A stretch of 35,745 nt of DNA from Flaviaestuariibacter sp. (GTDB lineage Bacteria; Bacteroidota; Bacteroidia; Chitinophagales; Chitinophagaceae), in the NCBI GenBank assembly GCA_028288515.1, contig JAQBNP010000166.1, positions 1 through 35,745 on the forward strand, given 5' to 3'. The notes under the pieces are model-generated. The model did not search any database, had not been told where the DNA came from, and saw only the letters and a list, made by a program, of their open reading frames with translations. Below are positions 9,376-18,114 of the stretch, piece by piece. The stretch's first letter is position 1. The number at the start of each line of letters is the position of its first letter. The position numbers were made by a program, and so were the translations under genes.

Positions 9376-11211
9376 ATGAACGAGAATATAAATCCGAACG
9401 TGCACACCGAAACGCATACAGGCCACGGCGGTTTGCATACAGATCACCACGGCCATGATCATGATGGCCACCACCATCACAAGCAGAGCTTTGTCTCCAA
9501 ATATATTTTCAGCCAGGATCACAAAACGATCGCAAAGCAGTTCCTGATCACGGGTATGCTGTGGGCGATCGTGGGAGGCCTGTTCTCGGTCCTCTTCCGG
9601 CTGCAGCTCGCCTACCCGGACGAAACCTTCCCGATCCTCGAGACCTTCTTCGGTCGCTGGGCGAAGGGTGGCCAGATCCAGCCTGAATTCTACTATGCGC
9701 TGATCACGATGCACGGTACCGTGCTGGTGTTCTTTGTACTGACCGGCGGCCTCTCGGGCACATTTGCCAACCTTCTCATTCCCCTGCAGGTCGGTGCGCG
9801 CGACATGGCGTCTCCGTTCATGAATATGCTGTCCTACTGGTTCTTCTTCCTCGCCAGCGTGGTGATGTTCAGCTCCCTGTTTGTACAGACAGGTCCGGCA
9901 GCGGGCGGATGGACATCCTACCCGCCGCTCAGCGCGCTTCACGAAGCGTCGATCGGGTCGAAGGCGGGCATGGACATGTGGATCATCAGTATGGCTCTGT
10001 TCGTTGTCTCCTCGCTGCTTGGCGGCTTGAACTATATCGCGACCATCCTCAATATGCGCACGAAAGGCATGAGCATGACGCGCATGCCGCTGACCATGTG
10101 GGCGATCCTGTTTACCGCGATCCTCGGCGTTCTTTCCTTCCCGGTTCTCCTCTCGGGCTTTATCCTCCTGCTGTTCGACCGCAACGGCGGCACGAGCTTC
10201 TACCTGAGCGATATCGTTGTCAACGGCAAGATCCTTCCGAACGAAGGCGGCAGCGCGATCCTTTACCAGCATTTGTTCTGGTTCCTCGGTCACCCTGAAG
10301 TGTATATCATCATCCTTCCGGCGATGGGACTGGTTTCTGAAGTGATGAGCGTCAATGCGCGCAAGCCGATCTTCGGTTATATGGCGATGGTTGGCTCCCT
10401 CCTGGCGATCACCATCCTGGCGTTCCTTGTGTGGGCGCATCATATGTTCGTATCGGGACTGAATCCCTTCCTCGGATCGGTGTTCGTGCTCCTGACGCTT
10501 CTGATTGCGATCCCTTCGGCCATCAAGGTGTTCAACTGGATCACCACCATCTGGCGGGGCAATATCCGGTTCACGCCGGGCATGATGTTCTCGATCGGTT
10601 TCGTGAGCCTGTTCATTTCAGGTGGCCTGACCGGTATCTGGCTTGGTAACTCCACGCTCGATATTCACCTGCACGATACCTATTTCGTTGTCGCTCACTT
10701 CCATATCGTCATGGGTGTCTCGGCGTTCTTCGGAATGTTTGCCGGTGTCTACCACTGGTTCCCGAAAATGTTCGGCCGCTACCTGAACAATACCCTGGCG
10801 TATATCCACTTCTGGGTGACGCTGGCCGGGGCTTACCTGATCTTCTGGCCGATGCACTACCAGGGTCTTGCCGGTGTGCCGCGCCGTTATCTCGACTTCC
10901 GCCTGTGGTCGTCGTTCAACCATTTCACGGACCTGAACAAGATGATCACGATCGTATCGATCATCGTATTCGCAACGCAGCTGATGTTCGTGTTCAACTT
11001 CTTCTATTCCATTTTCAAGGGACGGAAAGTGCGTTCGACAAACCCATGGGGCTCAACGACGCTCGAGTGGACAACACCGATCAACCCCGGTCACGGAAAC
11101 TGGCCTGGTGAGATCCCGGAGGTTCATCGCTGGGCATATGATTATGCAAAAGATGGCCGCGATTTCATTCCGCAAACAGAGCCTCTGAACCCGGGTGAGT
11201 CGAAACACTGA
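9376..11211 (+). CDS. coxA: Cytochrome c oxidase subunit I (heme-copper A1 type)
   Basis: The catalytic subunit (about 611 residues) that reduces oxygen at a heme a3-CuB centre and pumps protons. Key motifs are all present: heme a ligand in ITMHGTVLVFF, GHPEVYI with the helix VI glutamate typical of A1 oxidases and the cross-linking Tyr, CuB histidines in WAHHMFVSG, and HDTYFVVAHFHIVMG with heme a3 and heme a ligands. The N-terminus has an unusual His-rich run (HHGHDHDGHHHHK near residue 23), which could bind metal; this is inference. I chose ATG 9376 rather than the TTG at 9343. It follows coxB by 33 bases. Confidence 0.96.
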   Translation: MNENINPNVHTETHTGHGGLHTDHHGHDHDGHHHHKQSFVSKYIFSQDHKTIAKQFLITGMLWAIVGGLFSVLFRLQLAYPDETFPILETFFGRWAKGGQIQPEFYYALITMHGTVLVFFVLTGGLSGTFANLLIPLQVGARDMASPFMNMLSYWFFFLASVVMFSSLFVQTGPAAGGWTSYPPLSALHEASIGSKAGMDMWIISMALFVVSSLLGGLNYIATILNMRTKGMSMTRMPLTMWAILFTAILGVLSFPVLLSGFILLLFDRNGGTSFYLSDIVVNGKILPNEGGSAILYQHLFWFLGHPEVYIIILPAMGLVSEVMSVNARKPIFGYMAMVGSLLAITILAFLVWAHHMFVSGLNPFLGSVFVLLTLLIAIPSAIKVFNWITTIWRGNIRFTPGMMFSIGFVSLFISGGLTGIWLGNSTLDIHLHDTYFVVAHFHIVMGVSAFFGMFAGVYHWFPKMFGRYLNNTLAYIHFWVTLAGAYLIFWPMHYQGLAGVPRRYLDFRLWSSFNHFTDLNKMITIVSIIVFATQLMFVFNFFYSIFKGRKVRSTNPWGSTTLEWTTPINPGHGNWPGEIPEVHRWAYDYAKDGRDFIPQTEPLNPGESKH

Positions 11212-11290
11212 CCCGGACCGGAGAATGCAAATAAAGGATCTATCGCTATTTGAAATAGAACGTTTGCAGCACTTGACAGGCACGAAACAT

Positions 11291-12223
11291 ATGAATGTGA
11301 CACAAGTAGCAAACAGGAAAAACAACCGGCTGAAGGACTACCTGCAGCTGATGAAGCCCTCCCTGAACATCATGGTGGTCTTCTCCAGCGTGATCAGTTA
11401 CCTGCTGGCCCCCAACGTGGTCGCGTATGACTGGAGCCGGATCGGCCTTCTGTTCATCGGTGGCTTCCTGGTGGTGGGCAGCGCCAACGCGATCAACCAG
11501 GTGGTTGAGAAGGACACGGATGCGCTCATGAAGCGAACGGCCACGAGGCCTGTCGCGTCGGGGCGGATGTCGACAACCGAGGGGTGGATCTTTTCCATCA
11601 TCACCGGCATTGCAGGCGTCGCCATTCTTTGGTACTTCTTCAATGCGATCAGCGCGGGAATGGCCGCGTTCAGTCTCTTCCTGTATGCCTTTGTGTATAC
11701 GCCGCTGAAGAAGGTGAATGCGATCTCTGTGTTTGTCGGTGCGTTTCCCGGTGCTCTTCCCTGCCTTATCGGCTGGATGGCGGGCACGGGGCTTTTGGGA
11801 CCGTTCGAGCAGATGACCGTGGGTGGCCGGGTGCATTCGAATCTTGGCGGCTGGGTTCTTTTCCTGCTGCAGTTTCTCTGGCAGTTCCCCCATTTTTGGG
11901 CGATCGCCTGGGTGGCTCATAAGGACTATTCGAATGCAGGCTTCAAGCTGCTGCCGAGTGAGAAAGGACCGACGAAGTTCACGGCCCTGCAAACGATCAT
12001 TTATTCGCTGCTGCTGATACCGGTCTGCACGTTGCCCTATTTTATCGGGATGACGGGCACGCTGAGCCTGGTGATCGTGACGCTGGTGAACCTGTTTCTC
12101 GTGTTCCAGTGCATTCGCCTCTACCGCGAGAACGATGCAAAGGCCGCGCGCCGGGTGATGTTCAGCAGCTATATTCACTTGCCGCTGGTTCTGCTGGCGC
12201 TTTTGAACGACAAGATCTCGTAA
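11291..12223 (+). CDS. cyoE: Protoheme IX farnesyltransferase (heme O synthase)
   Basis: A UbiA-family membrane prenyltransferase that farnesylates heme B to heme O, the precursor of heme A used by the adjacent oxidase; also called ctaB. The prenyl-diphosphate/Mg binding region NQVVEKDTDALMKRT with RPVASGR lies at about residues 69-92, followed by several transmembrane helices and the second conserved region FLWQFPHFWAIAW with HKDY. The track extends the frame upstream to 11195, overlapping coxA; homologues begin close to the ATG at 11291 (MNVTQVANRKNNRLKDY), giving about 310 residues. ATG 11225 is an alternative. No heme A synthase (ctaA) is seen in this window. Confidence 0.93.
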   Translation: MNVTQVANRKNNRLKDYLQLMKPSLNIMVVFSSVISYLLAPNVVAYDWSRIGLLFIGGFLVVGSANAINQVVEKDTDALMKRTATRPVASGRMSTTEGWIFSIITGIAGVAILWYFFNAISAGMAAFSLFLYAFVYTPLKKVNAISVFVGAFPGALPCLIGWMAGTGLLGPFEQMTVGGRVHSNLGGWVLFLLQFLWQFPHFWAIAWVAHKDYSNAGFKLLPSEKGPTKFTALQTIIYSLLLIPVCTLPYFIGMTGTLSLVIVTLVNLFLVFQCIRLYRENDAKAARRVMFSSYIHLPLVLLALLNDKIS

Positions 12224-12246
12224 ACGAAAAGACGTATAAAGAAGAG

Positions 12247-12810
12247 ATGGACATTGTGAGCAATCAAAGACAAAAAATACATCCACACAAGTTCACCTTG
12301 TGGGTCGCTATTGGCAGCATCCTTATGATGTTTGCCGGGCTGACCAGTGCCTATATCGTCAAGAGCAACCAGGCAAACTGGGAGGAGGTGGAAACGCCTG
12401 TTGCCTTCTGGTTCTCCACCGCGGCGATCCTGCTCAGCAGCCTGACCATGCAGATGGCGCTGCGGGCATTCAAGCAACGGTCCATGAGGCACTACAGGCA
12501 GCTGGTGGCGGCAACGGTGGTCCTCGGCATTGCGTTCGTCGTGCTGCAGTGGACGGGGTTCAAGTGGCTCTGGGACAATGGGGTCAGGTTTCGTGGAGCG
12601 GGCGCAGGCCAGTTCCTTTATATCATCGCAGGTCTCCATGCCATCCACGTTCTGGGCGGCATCGTGACGCTGACGGTGATCTTTTTGAAAGCGTTCTTTG
12701 GAAAATCGAGGAATTACAACCCGGTTCCGGTTGAAGTGGCGGCCACGTACTGGCACTTTGTCGACCTGCTGTGGCTGTATCTTCTTGTCTTTTTCGTTTG
12801 GTTAGCATAA
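12247..12810 (+). CDS. Cytochrome c oxidase subunit III-type protein, first copy
   Basis: A 187-residue membrane protein of the subunit III family with five hydrophobic helices. It keeps the family-typical C-terminal block AATYWHFVDLLWLYLLVFF and the HAIHVLGG segment before it. It lacks the first two helices of full seven-helix subunit III, as is usual for bacterial five-helix versions. The frame is open upstream into cyoE, but the ATG at 12247 (MDIVSNQRQKIHPHKF) is the sensible start, 23 bases after cyoE. It is followed by a second subunit III-type gene, so the cluster encodes two such proteins. Confidence 0.9.
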   Translation: MDIVSNQRQKIHPHKFTLWVAIGSILMMFAGLTSAYIVKSNQANWEEVETPVAFWFSTAAILLSSLTMQMALRAFKQRSMRHYRQLVAATVVLGIAFVVLQWTGFKWLWDNGVRFRGAGAGQFLYIIAGLHAIHVLGGIVTLTVIFLKAFFGKSRNYNPVPVEVAATYWHFVDLLWLYLLVFFVWLA

Positions 12811-12867
12811 ACGGTTCCGCGCAGGCGGATCCCGATTCATAAATAAGTAGAACTATTAAATTTTATT

Positions 12868-13545
12868 ATGGCACAAACTGCTGTCGTACAAGGAAAACAA
12901 TGGTGGGCAGGGGGAAAGAGTCCCTTCAACGTCGAGTATGGAAAGCTGATGATGTGGTATTTCCTGATGAGTGATGCCTTCACCTTCGGCGCCTTCCTCA
13001 TCTCTTACGGAACGGTGCGGTTCTCCGCCAATTCCTGGCCTGACCCGAACCACGTGTTCAACGCGTTCCCCGGTGCCGGCCACTCCAACCTGCCGCTTGC
13101 GTTCGTGAGCCTGATGACGTTCATCCTCATCATCAGCTCCGTTACGATGGTGCTTGCGGTTCATGCCGGCCACAATGGCGACAAGAGAGGCGTGTCGAAA
13201 TGGCTGATCTGGACGATCATCGGCGGCTTCGCGTTCCTTGGCTGCCAGGCGTGGGAATGGACGCACCTGTATCATGAAGGCGCGTGGTGGGGCATGAACC
13301 CGTTCCCGAACGCGAACGGTACGGCATCATCCACCAACTTCACAAACTTCTTCTTCACCATCACCGGCTTCCACGGTTTCCACGTGTTCTCCGGCGTCGT
13401 GATCAATATCATCATGCTGCTGATGACCCGCAACAATGTCTTCGAGAAAAAGGGTCATTACCTGATGATCGAGAAGGCCGGTCTCTACTGGCATTTTGTC
13501 GACCTCGTATGGGTCTTCGTTTTCCTTTGCTTTTACCTCGTTTAA
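12868..13545 (+). CDS. coxC: Cytochrome c oxidase subunit III-type protein, second copy
   Basis: A 225-residue subunit III-family membrane protein with the conserved TGFHGFHVFSGVVIN segment and the terminal GLYWHFVDLVWVFVF block. Compared with the first copy it has a longer N-terminal half (PFNVEYGKLMMWYFLMSDAF) that resembles standard CoxC, so I give it the coxC symbol. Subunit III stabilises subunit I and its proton uptake. It lies 57 bases after the first copy and 24 before the subunit IV gene. Having both genes side by side is common in Bacteroidota oxidase clusters. Confidence 0.92.
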   Translation: MAQTAVVQGKQWWAGGKSPFNVEYGKLMMWYFLMSDAFTFGAFLISYGTVRFSANSWPDPNHVFNAFPGAGHSNLPLAFVSLMTFILIISSVTMVLAVHAGHNGDKRGVSKWLIWTIIGGFAFLGCQAWEWTHLYHEGAWWGMNPFPNANGTASSTNFTNFFFTITGFHGFHVFSGVVINIIMLLMTRNNVFEKKGHYLMIEKAGLYWHFVDLVWVFVFLCFYLV

Positions 13546-13569
13546 CCGAACCCTTAAAGAATTTATCGA

Positions 13570-14013
13570 ATGGAACATAGCACAACATCCGAAGTCACGT
13601 TCACCCAACACCACAGCGATGCGGAGTTCAGGAGCAGGGTTCGCAAGACGACCATCCTGCTGAGCGTGATCACCATTATCGAGCTGATCATCGGCCTCGT
13701 CATCTATAAGATGCACAAGGGCGACCATCCAAGCGAATTCCTCATCATGCTGTTCAAAGGCGTGGTGTGCATCCTGACGCTGGCCAAGGCGTTCTACATC
13801 GTCAGCGTGTTCATGCATCTCGGCGACGAGGTCCGCAACCTGATCATGACGATCATCGTTCCGCTGATGCTGTTTGTATGGTTCATCGGGGCCTTCCTCT
13901 GGGACGGCGGATCATACCGAAAGCTGCGCAACAGGTATCATCCCGTGATCGAAACCCCGGCGCGCCAGGGTGAGCACGAGAAGTCGGATACGGCGACGCA
14001 TCCGCTCGACTAG
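13570..14013 (+). CDS. coxD: Cytochrome c oxidase subunit IV (prokaryotic, COX4_pro type)
   Basis: A 147-residue small membrane protein with three predicted helices (about 28-48, 57-82 and 92-115), matching the prokaryotic subunit IV family; MHLGDEVRNLIMTIIVP is the recognisable stretch. It probably stabilises the oxidase core. The C-terminal tail is charged and soluble. It is the last structural oxidase gene, and a strong intrinsic terminator follows 25 bases after its stop, dividing the cluster from the assembly factors. Confidence 0.87.
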   Translation: MEHSTTSEVTFTQHHSDAEFRSRVRKTTILLSVITIIELIIGLVIYKMHKGDHPSEFLIMLFKGVVCILTLAKAFYIVSVFMHLGDEVRNLIMTIIVPLMLFVWFIGAFLWDGGSYRKLRNRYHPVIETPARQGEHEKSDTATHPLD

Positions 14014-14038
14014 CAAAGAATTTAACAAGCTCTACAGA

Positions 14039-14074
14039 CCATCGCCTGCCTACCTTTGCGGCGATGGTTTTTTT
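14039..14074 (+). terminator. Intrinsic terminator after coxD with a promoter-like loop
   Basis: A perfect 8-bp stem, CCATCGCC (14039-14046) and GGCGATGG (14060-14067), encloses a 13-base loop and is followed by seven T (14068-14074). It should terminate the act-cox transcript. The loop contains TACCTTTG, a full match to the Bacteroidota -7 element, so the same DNA may start the next transcript. Confidence 0.75.
14051..14058 (+). promoter_or_regulatory. Promoter -7 element TACCTTTG for the SCO gene
   Basis: TACCTTTG matches the Bacteroidota sigma-ABfr -7 consensus TAnnTTTG. Its last G is 6 bases before ATG 14064, so transcription would begin at about that codon. The same geometry is seen before pdxH and tadA in this window. 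I see no clear TTTG at -33. Confidence 0.5.
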
Positions 14075-14120
14075 ATGTCCCGACCACCAGGAAGGACAGG
14101 CCATCGGAAAAGAACCTACC

Positions 14121-14948
14121 GTGAACAAGACTGCCCTCCTCGGCTTACTGGTCGCCCTTCTTCTGCCTCTCACCGGCTACCTGATCGTGAACTCTTTCAG
14201 CGACCAGGTGGTCCCGATGCCGCGCCACATGATCTATGATTCTGTTTCAACACGCACCGTCAACGGCAAGGAGCAAAACGATACGACGTGGCACCGCATT
14301 CCTGATTTTTCCCTCACCAACCAGCTCGGCAGGCAGGTGGGCTGGAACGACATGAAGGGCAAGGTTGTCGTGGCTGATTTCTTCTTTACACATTGCCCAA
14401 CGATCTGTCCCCGCCTGACCACGAATATGAAGCGGCTGCAGGACGGCATCTCCAGCGGCCAGAAGATCGGTGACCAGCAGCAGCGCTTCGTGCAATTCCT
14501 TTCGTTCACGGTCGACCCCGAGCGTGACAGCGTAGAAGCGCTCCGTGAATGGGGCAACCGGTTCAGCATCGACCCCGACAACTGGTGGCTGCTCACGGGC
14601 GACAAGAAAGCGATCTATGACCTGTCCATCAAAGACATGAAGGTCCTTGCCATTGATGGCAAAGGAGTCGATACCAATTTCTTTCACACGGACGTCATGG
14701 TCCTGATTGATAAGAATCGCCTCATTCGCGGCTTTTACCATGGCCTCGATACGGCCTCGGTCGGCCAGCTCTCGCGCGACATCATTCTCGTTTCGCTGGA
14801 GAAGGACCCGAAGCGTGCCGGCCTCTTTGCAGGTCAGCTCGGCCTTCTCGCCGTCGTCTTTGGTGCAGCGATCGTCTGCGTCATTGCGCTGTTCGTGTTC
14901 CTCAAAAAAGAAAAACCCAGCTATGGCCCTCGCACTGACCAAGAATGA
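14121..14948 (+). CDS. SCO1/SenC/PrrC-family copper chaperone
   Basis: A membrane-anchored thioredoxin-fold protein of the SCO family that delivers copper to the CuA site of oxidase subunit II. The copper-binding motif FTHCPTICP (Cys-x3-Cys) and the distal histidine in NFFHTDVMVLID are present. There is an N-terminal helix (LLGLLVALLLPLTGYLIV) and a second hydrophobic helix near the C-terminus followed by a short Lys-rich tail. The track begins at ATG 14064, inside the 3' arm of a terminator hairpin. I prefer GTG 14121, which places the anchor helix at the N-terminus, but a leaderless start at 14064 is possible. It overlaps the next gene by 26 bases. Confidence 0.9.
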   Translation: MNKTALLGLLVALLLPLTGYLIVNSFSDQVVPMPRHMIYDSVSTRTVNGKEQNDTTWHRIPDFSLTNQLGRQVGWNDMKGKVVVADFFFTHCPTICPRLTTNMKRLQDGISSGQKIGDQQQRFVQFLSFTVDPERDSVEALREWGNRFSIDPDNWWLLTGDKKAIYDLSIKDMKVLAIDGKGVDTNFFHTDVMVLIDKNRLIRGFYHGLDTASVGQLSRDIILVSLEKDPKRAGLFAGQLGLLAVVFGAAIVCVIALFVFLKKEKPSYGPRTDQE

Positions 14949-15462
14949 CCGGCTCGCCAGGGTCGTGATCCTTTCCTTATCGGTACTTGTCTTCGCGGCG
15001 GTGGTGCTGCTGAGCCGCGTCACGCTGCACGTTGACCTCGGCTTCAACGTTCATGTGTTTGCGCAGGTCAATGCCATCATCAACTCTCTGGTCGCCATCC
15101 TGCTGATTGCGGGCATTATCACGGCGAGGCGGGGCCAACATGGGGTTCACAGCCGTATCATGCTCACTGCAATGGTGCTTTCCGTCCTGTTCCTGGTCTC
15201 CTATATCTGTCACCACCTGTTTGCAGGTGAAACCAAGTTCGGCGGGCATGGTCCCATCAGGGCGATCTACTTCGTGATCCTGGGCACGCACATCATCCTG
15301 GCCGCCATCATTCTTCCCTTCATCCTCTTCACTGCCTACCGCGCGCTGATCGGCGAGAATGCGCGGCACCGCAAGCTGGCACGCATCACGTGGCCCATCT
15401 GGTTTTATGTGGCGCTGACGGGACCGGTCGTCTACCTTCTGATCAGCCCCTATTATACCTAG
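14923..15462 (+). CDS. DUF420 membrane protein, CtaM-like oxidase assembly factor
   Basis: A 179-residue membrane protein of the DUF420 family with five predicted helices. Conserved histidines lie in NVHVFAQVNAIINS, ICHHLF and LGTHIILA; in the related CtaM/YozB proteins of Firmicutes this family is needed for heme-copper oxidase biogenesis. The start is the ATG at 14923, overlapping the end of the SCO gene, which suggests translational coupling; the track's upstream start at 14707 is not credible. It closes the respiratory cluster and its stop codon overlaps the stop of the convergent gene. Confidence 0.85.
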   Translation: MALALTKNDRLARVVILSLSVLVFAAVVLLSRVTLHVDLGFNVHVFAQVNAIINSLVAILLIAGIITARRGQHGVHSRIMLTAMVLSVLFLVSYICHHLFAGETKFGGHGPIRAIYFVILGTHIILAAIILPFILFTAYRALIGENARHRKLARITWPIWFYVALTGPVVYLLISPYYT

Positions 15463-18032
15463 AGTGGCCGCACCAGCACCACAGCCGTCTTGTCCGAATG
15501 CCTGCCGCCATCAAGGTCGTAGACCTCTGTAAAGACAACATAGATGCCCGCAGCCAACGGACGCCCGTTCTCTCCCAGCCCATCCCATGTCAGCACGTCG
15601 TTACGCCCTAATGTAGTATTGCGCGCCACCGACCGAACTATGCGTCCCTCGGCATCAAAGACAGTGACGTTGGCAAGGCATCCTGGCTTTTCAGTGGCCA
15701 GCCGGATCATCAGCACATCGTCGCGGCCATCATTGTCGGGCGAAAAAACAGGTGGCGACACGATGACCGAAGCAGCTCCATTGCCTTGATCTTGTGAATT
15801 GCGGTAGCCGGGCGTTCCAAAGCCGGCCGTGGAGGCGGCCGAATGCCAGTTCGCCGCGGATTGCGTCGGGCCGTGCGGATCAAGCCGCTCAAGGGCAATG
15901 CCTTCCGGGTCCGTGATCAACGCGAAATGCCAATGTGTGTCATACGCCAAATCGTCTATGATGCGACCTGCCGCATCAAGCAGGAGAACACGGCCCTTGT
16001 CGTCCGGGAGCGTGGGAAGGGCCAGCTTCATGACCGCCATCGGGTTCTTGACGAAATATTGCATGCCGAGGGATCCGGGATCCTCGGTTAGTACCACGTA
16101 AGCGCCAGGAAACAGGAGGTAGGCATCCGCGCGAAGCCGCCGTGGTACCGAGCCTGCGGTTCCATTGGACAGGTAGATATGAGAAAGGTCGACGATCTCC
16201 ACGCCTGCGTTGTAGACTTCGAGATAATCGAAGGCGCCGGGCCTTGGGTCAAACAACACCTCGTTGATGACAAGCGCGCCAGGACCCGCAGCCGACGGTA
16301 GGCCGGCCTTTGCGGAATGAAACCCGCCGATCGCATTGCCGCTGCAGTCGGTGACATCCCGAACGTCGAGCTCGTAGACCGTACGGGGAGCCATCGGTTG
16401 CGCGAGCCGCAAAGAAACGGACTGAAAAAGAGGTGGCTCCGGAGTCGCCGCTCTGATCGTTTGGCCGCTGAGCAGGTAGCGCGCCGTCACCGAGGCGGAC
16501 AGGCTGTCGAGCGGCTCGTCGAACAGTGCGACCACCGTAAGGCTGTCCGGTGAAACGGATCGCAGCAGCCGGGGCGGCAACTGGTCGGCCACTGTACCTG
16601 TGACACTGTTTGCGCGACCAGGCGTGCCTCCTGCCGGGTTCGTGCTGGCCTTCCAGTTTGGTTGTCCCACACAGGGCCGGGCCGGGTCGATAATCTCCAG
16701 CGACCATCCACCATCACGCTTCAGGTCATTATCGTACCAGTCGGCCGTATAGGCCACCGCATGGATGGTTTGCCCACCTGATGACGCTAGCGACACCGTC
16801 GTTCCCGAATTGTCAAACTGTGGGAATGAAGGCACGCCCAGCACGCGGATGCCTGGAGGGAAGCGGGTCACCTGCGACAGGGCCGTCAGTACCAGGAAAC
16901 TATCCGGCGGGAGCATATAAAACGGAAACGCGCCGCTGGACGAGGACGCGGAGGAGAGGCGCCATCCGTCCAGTGACAGTGCATGGCCGCTCCTGTTTTT
17001 CAACTCGATGAACTCCGCATCGGGTAGCCCGTTGGGAGGGGAGGGGTCGGCCATGATCTCGCTGATGACGATATCGTAGCGATGCGGGAGGTCATACCGA
17101 AATGATGCCGTTCCGTTTGTCAGTACGTTGCCGGCAAGGTCTGAGATGCCATTGACCGCCAGGAGGTGGTCGATGCCGGCAGGCAGTGGTCCAGGGAAGC
17201 TCAGGTGGACCAGCGACTGGTTTGCCGCATCGAGCAGGGCCAGCGCCGGAAAGCCTGCAGCGGGCGCCACCTGGTAATGAAGGAGTGATTGCCCGCTGCC
17301 AGGATCAAGGGCCTCCGAGAACAAGGCATCGACCTGCAAAGGCGATCGGAACGTGGCGCCGAGCAAGGCCGGCGGAACCGTATCCGCGAGGAAGGGCCGG
17401 ACGCTGACCTCGTCAAAGACATGCTTTTGAAAAAAGGAAGCCGTGCTTTGGCGAACAAGAAAACCAAACCAGCCGGAACCCGTGAAGACACCATCGGTAG
17501 CGGCACCGGTGAGACTGAGCGACTGCCCGGTGCCCGACACATCGACAAAGAGACGAAAGACACCACCGGTGCGCGTGACGCGGATCAAGAGATGGTTGTC
17601 GGAGGAATTTGTGGTTCCGTCGGCGCCGTCAATGAGACGGACAAGTGACGAAGGATCCTTTCGATACAGCGAGATATCGTCAGTGCTGTTGCCGATGCGG
17701 ACGAAGTAGCCCGTGGTCGTTGCCGCGCCAAGGTCGGGCGCCGACGCGGTGAGAAACACATCGACATAATTAACGGACGACGTGTTGAAGGCTAGCCCTG
17801 CATAGAATGTCCATTCGGTCTCCATGGCAAGCGTATTGGGAGTGCTCAGGAAAAAGCTTGCGTTCACGGCATTGCTCGCGCTCTGCAATTGGGCAGCTGC
17901 GTTGACGGTCCAGTCTGCCGTGTTGCCGGTCCATGTGGGTGCGGTTGTGAAGTCGCCATCCGCAAAATTGTCCACCACCTGTGCGGCCAGCGAGAGAGGC
18001 AGGAGCGTGAGTGAAAGGAGGGCGCGGCGCAT
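15459..18032 (-). CDS. Secreted lamin-tail-domain protein with C-terminal FlgD-like/T9SS-type domain
   Basis: An 857-residue secreted protein. It has a signal peptide (MRRALLSLTLLPLSLAAQ), a jelly-roll-like N-terminal region (about 20-215) resembling a concanavalin-type fold, two Ig-like regions of SbsA type (about 217-310 and 480-570; DLAGNV and DCSGNAIGG motifs), and two lamin-tail domains (about 318-435, DIVISEIMADPSP and EFIELKN; about 583-700, LVINEVLFDPRPG and YLEVYN). The C-terminal 95 residues contain FSPDNDGRDDV and a FlgD-like Ig fold, as in proteins exported by type IX secretion. Substrate and function are unknown; a surface or nuclease-associated role is only a guess. It is convergent with the respiratory operon. 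Confidence 0.85.
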   Translation of the reverse strand: MRRALLSLTLLPLSLAAQVVDNFADGDFTTAPTWTGNTADWTVNAAAQLQSASNAVNASFFLSTPNTLAMETEWTFYAGLAFNTSSVNYVDVFLTASAPDLGAATTTGYFVRIGNSTDDISLYRKDPSSLVRLIDGADGTTNSSDNHLLIRVTRTGGVFRLFVDVSGTGQSLSLTGAATDGVFTGSGWFGFLVRQSTASFFQKHVFDEVSVRPFLADTVPPALLGATFRSPLQVDALFSEALDPGSGQSLLHYQVAPAAGFPALALLDAANQSLVHLSFPGPLPAGIDHLLAVNGISDLAGNVLTNGTASFRYDLPHRYDIVISEIMADPSPPNGLPDAEFIELKNRSGHALSLDGWRLSSASSSSGAFPFYMLPPDSFLVLTALSQVTRFPPGIRVLGVPSFPQFDNSGTTVSLASSGGQTIHAVAYTADWYDNDLKRDGGWSLEIIDPARPCVGQPNWKASTNPAGGTPGRANSVTGTVADQLPPRLLRSVSPDSLTVVALFDEPLDSLSASVTARYLLSGQTIRAATPEPPLFQSVSLRLAQPMAPRTVYELDVRDVTDCSGNAIGGFHSAKAGLPSAAGPGALVINEVLFDPRPGAFDYLEVYNAGVEIVDLSHIYLSNGTAGSVPRRLRADAYLLFPGAYVVLTEDPGSLGMQYFVKNPMAVMKLALPTLPDDKGRVLLLDAAGRIIDDLAYDTHWHFALITDPEGIALERLDPHGPTQSAANWHSAASTAGFGTPGYRNSQDQGNGAASVIVSPPVFSPDNDGRDDVLMIRLATEKPGCLANVTVFDAEGRIVRSVARNTTLGRNDVLTWDGLGENGRPLAAGIYVVFTEVYDLDGGRHSDKTAVVLVRPL

Positions 18033-18035
18033 GGT

Positions 18036-18052
18036 GCGAAGCTCCGCAAGCT
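18036..18052. other. Small hairpin in the 5' leader of the lamin-tail gene
   Basis: CGAAGCT and AGCTTCG (7-bp perfect arms, 5-base loop) lie 3 bases upstream of the start codon of the minus-strand gene. It could occlude translation initiation. It may also be chance. Confidence 0.35.
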
Positions 18053-18099
18053 TCGGAAAATAGTTCGGGGGAAAGACACAGCAAATGCTGGAAACTTTC

Positions 18100-18107
18100 T
18101 ATTTTCG
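18100..18107 (+). promoter_or_regulatory. Promoter -7 element for the asd leader
   Basis: TATTTTCG matches TAnnTTTG at 7 of 8 positions. It ends 7 bases before the ATG of the lysine-rich leader ORF, so the transcript would start almost at that codon. No convincing TTTG is seen about 19 bases upstream. Confidence 0.4.
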
Positions 18108-18114
18108 CTTCGAA

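Noticed and set aside
11195-11290. cyoE start overlapping the end of coxA
   Set aside because: The 32 extra residues do not resemble the family N-terminus; the ATG at 11291 gives the expected length.
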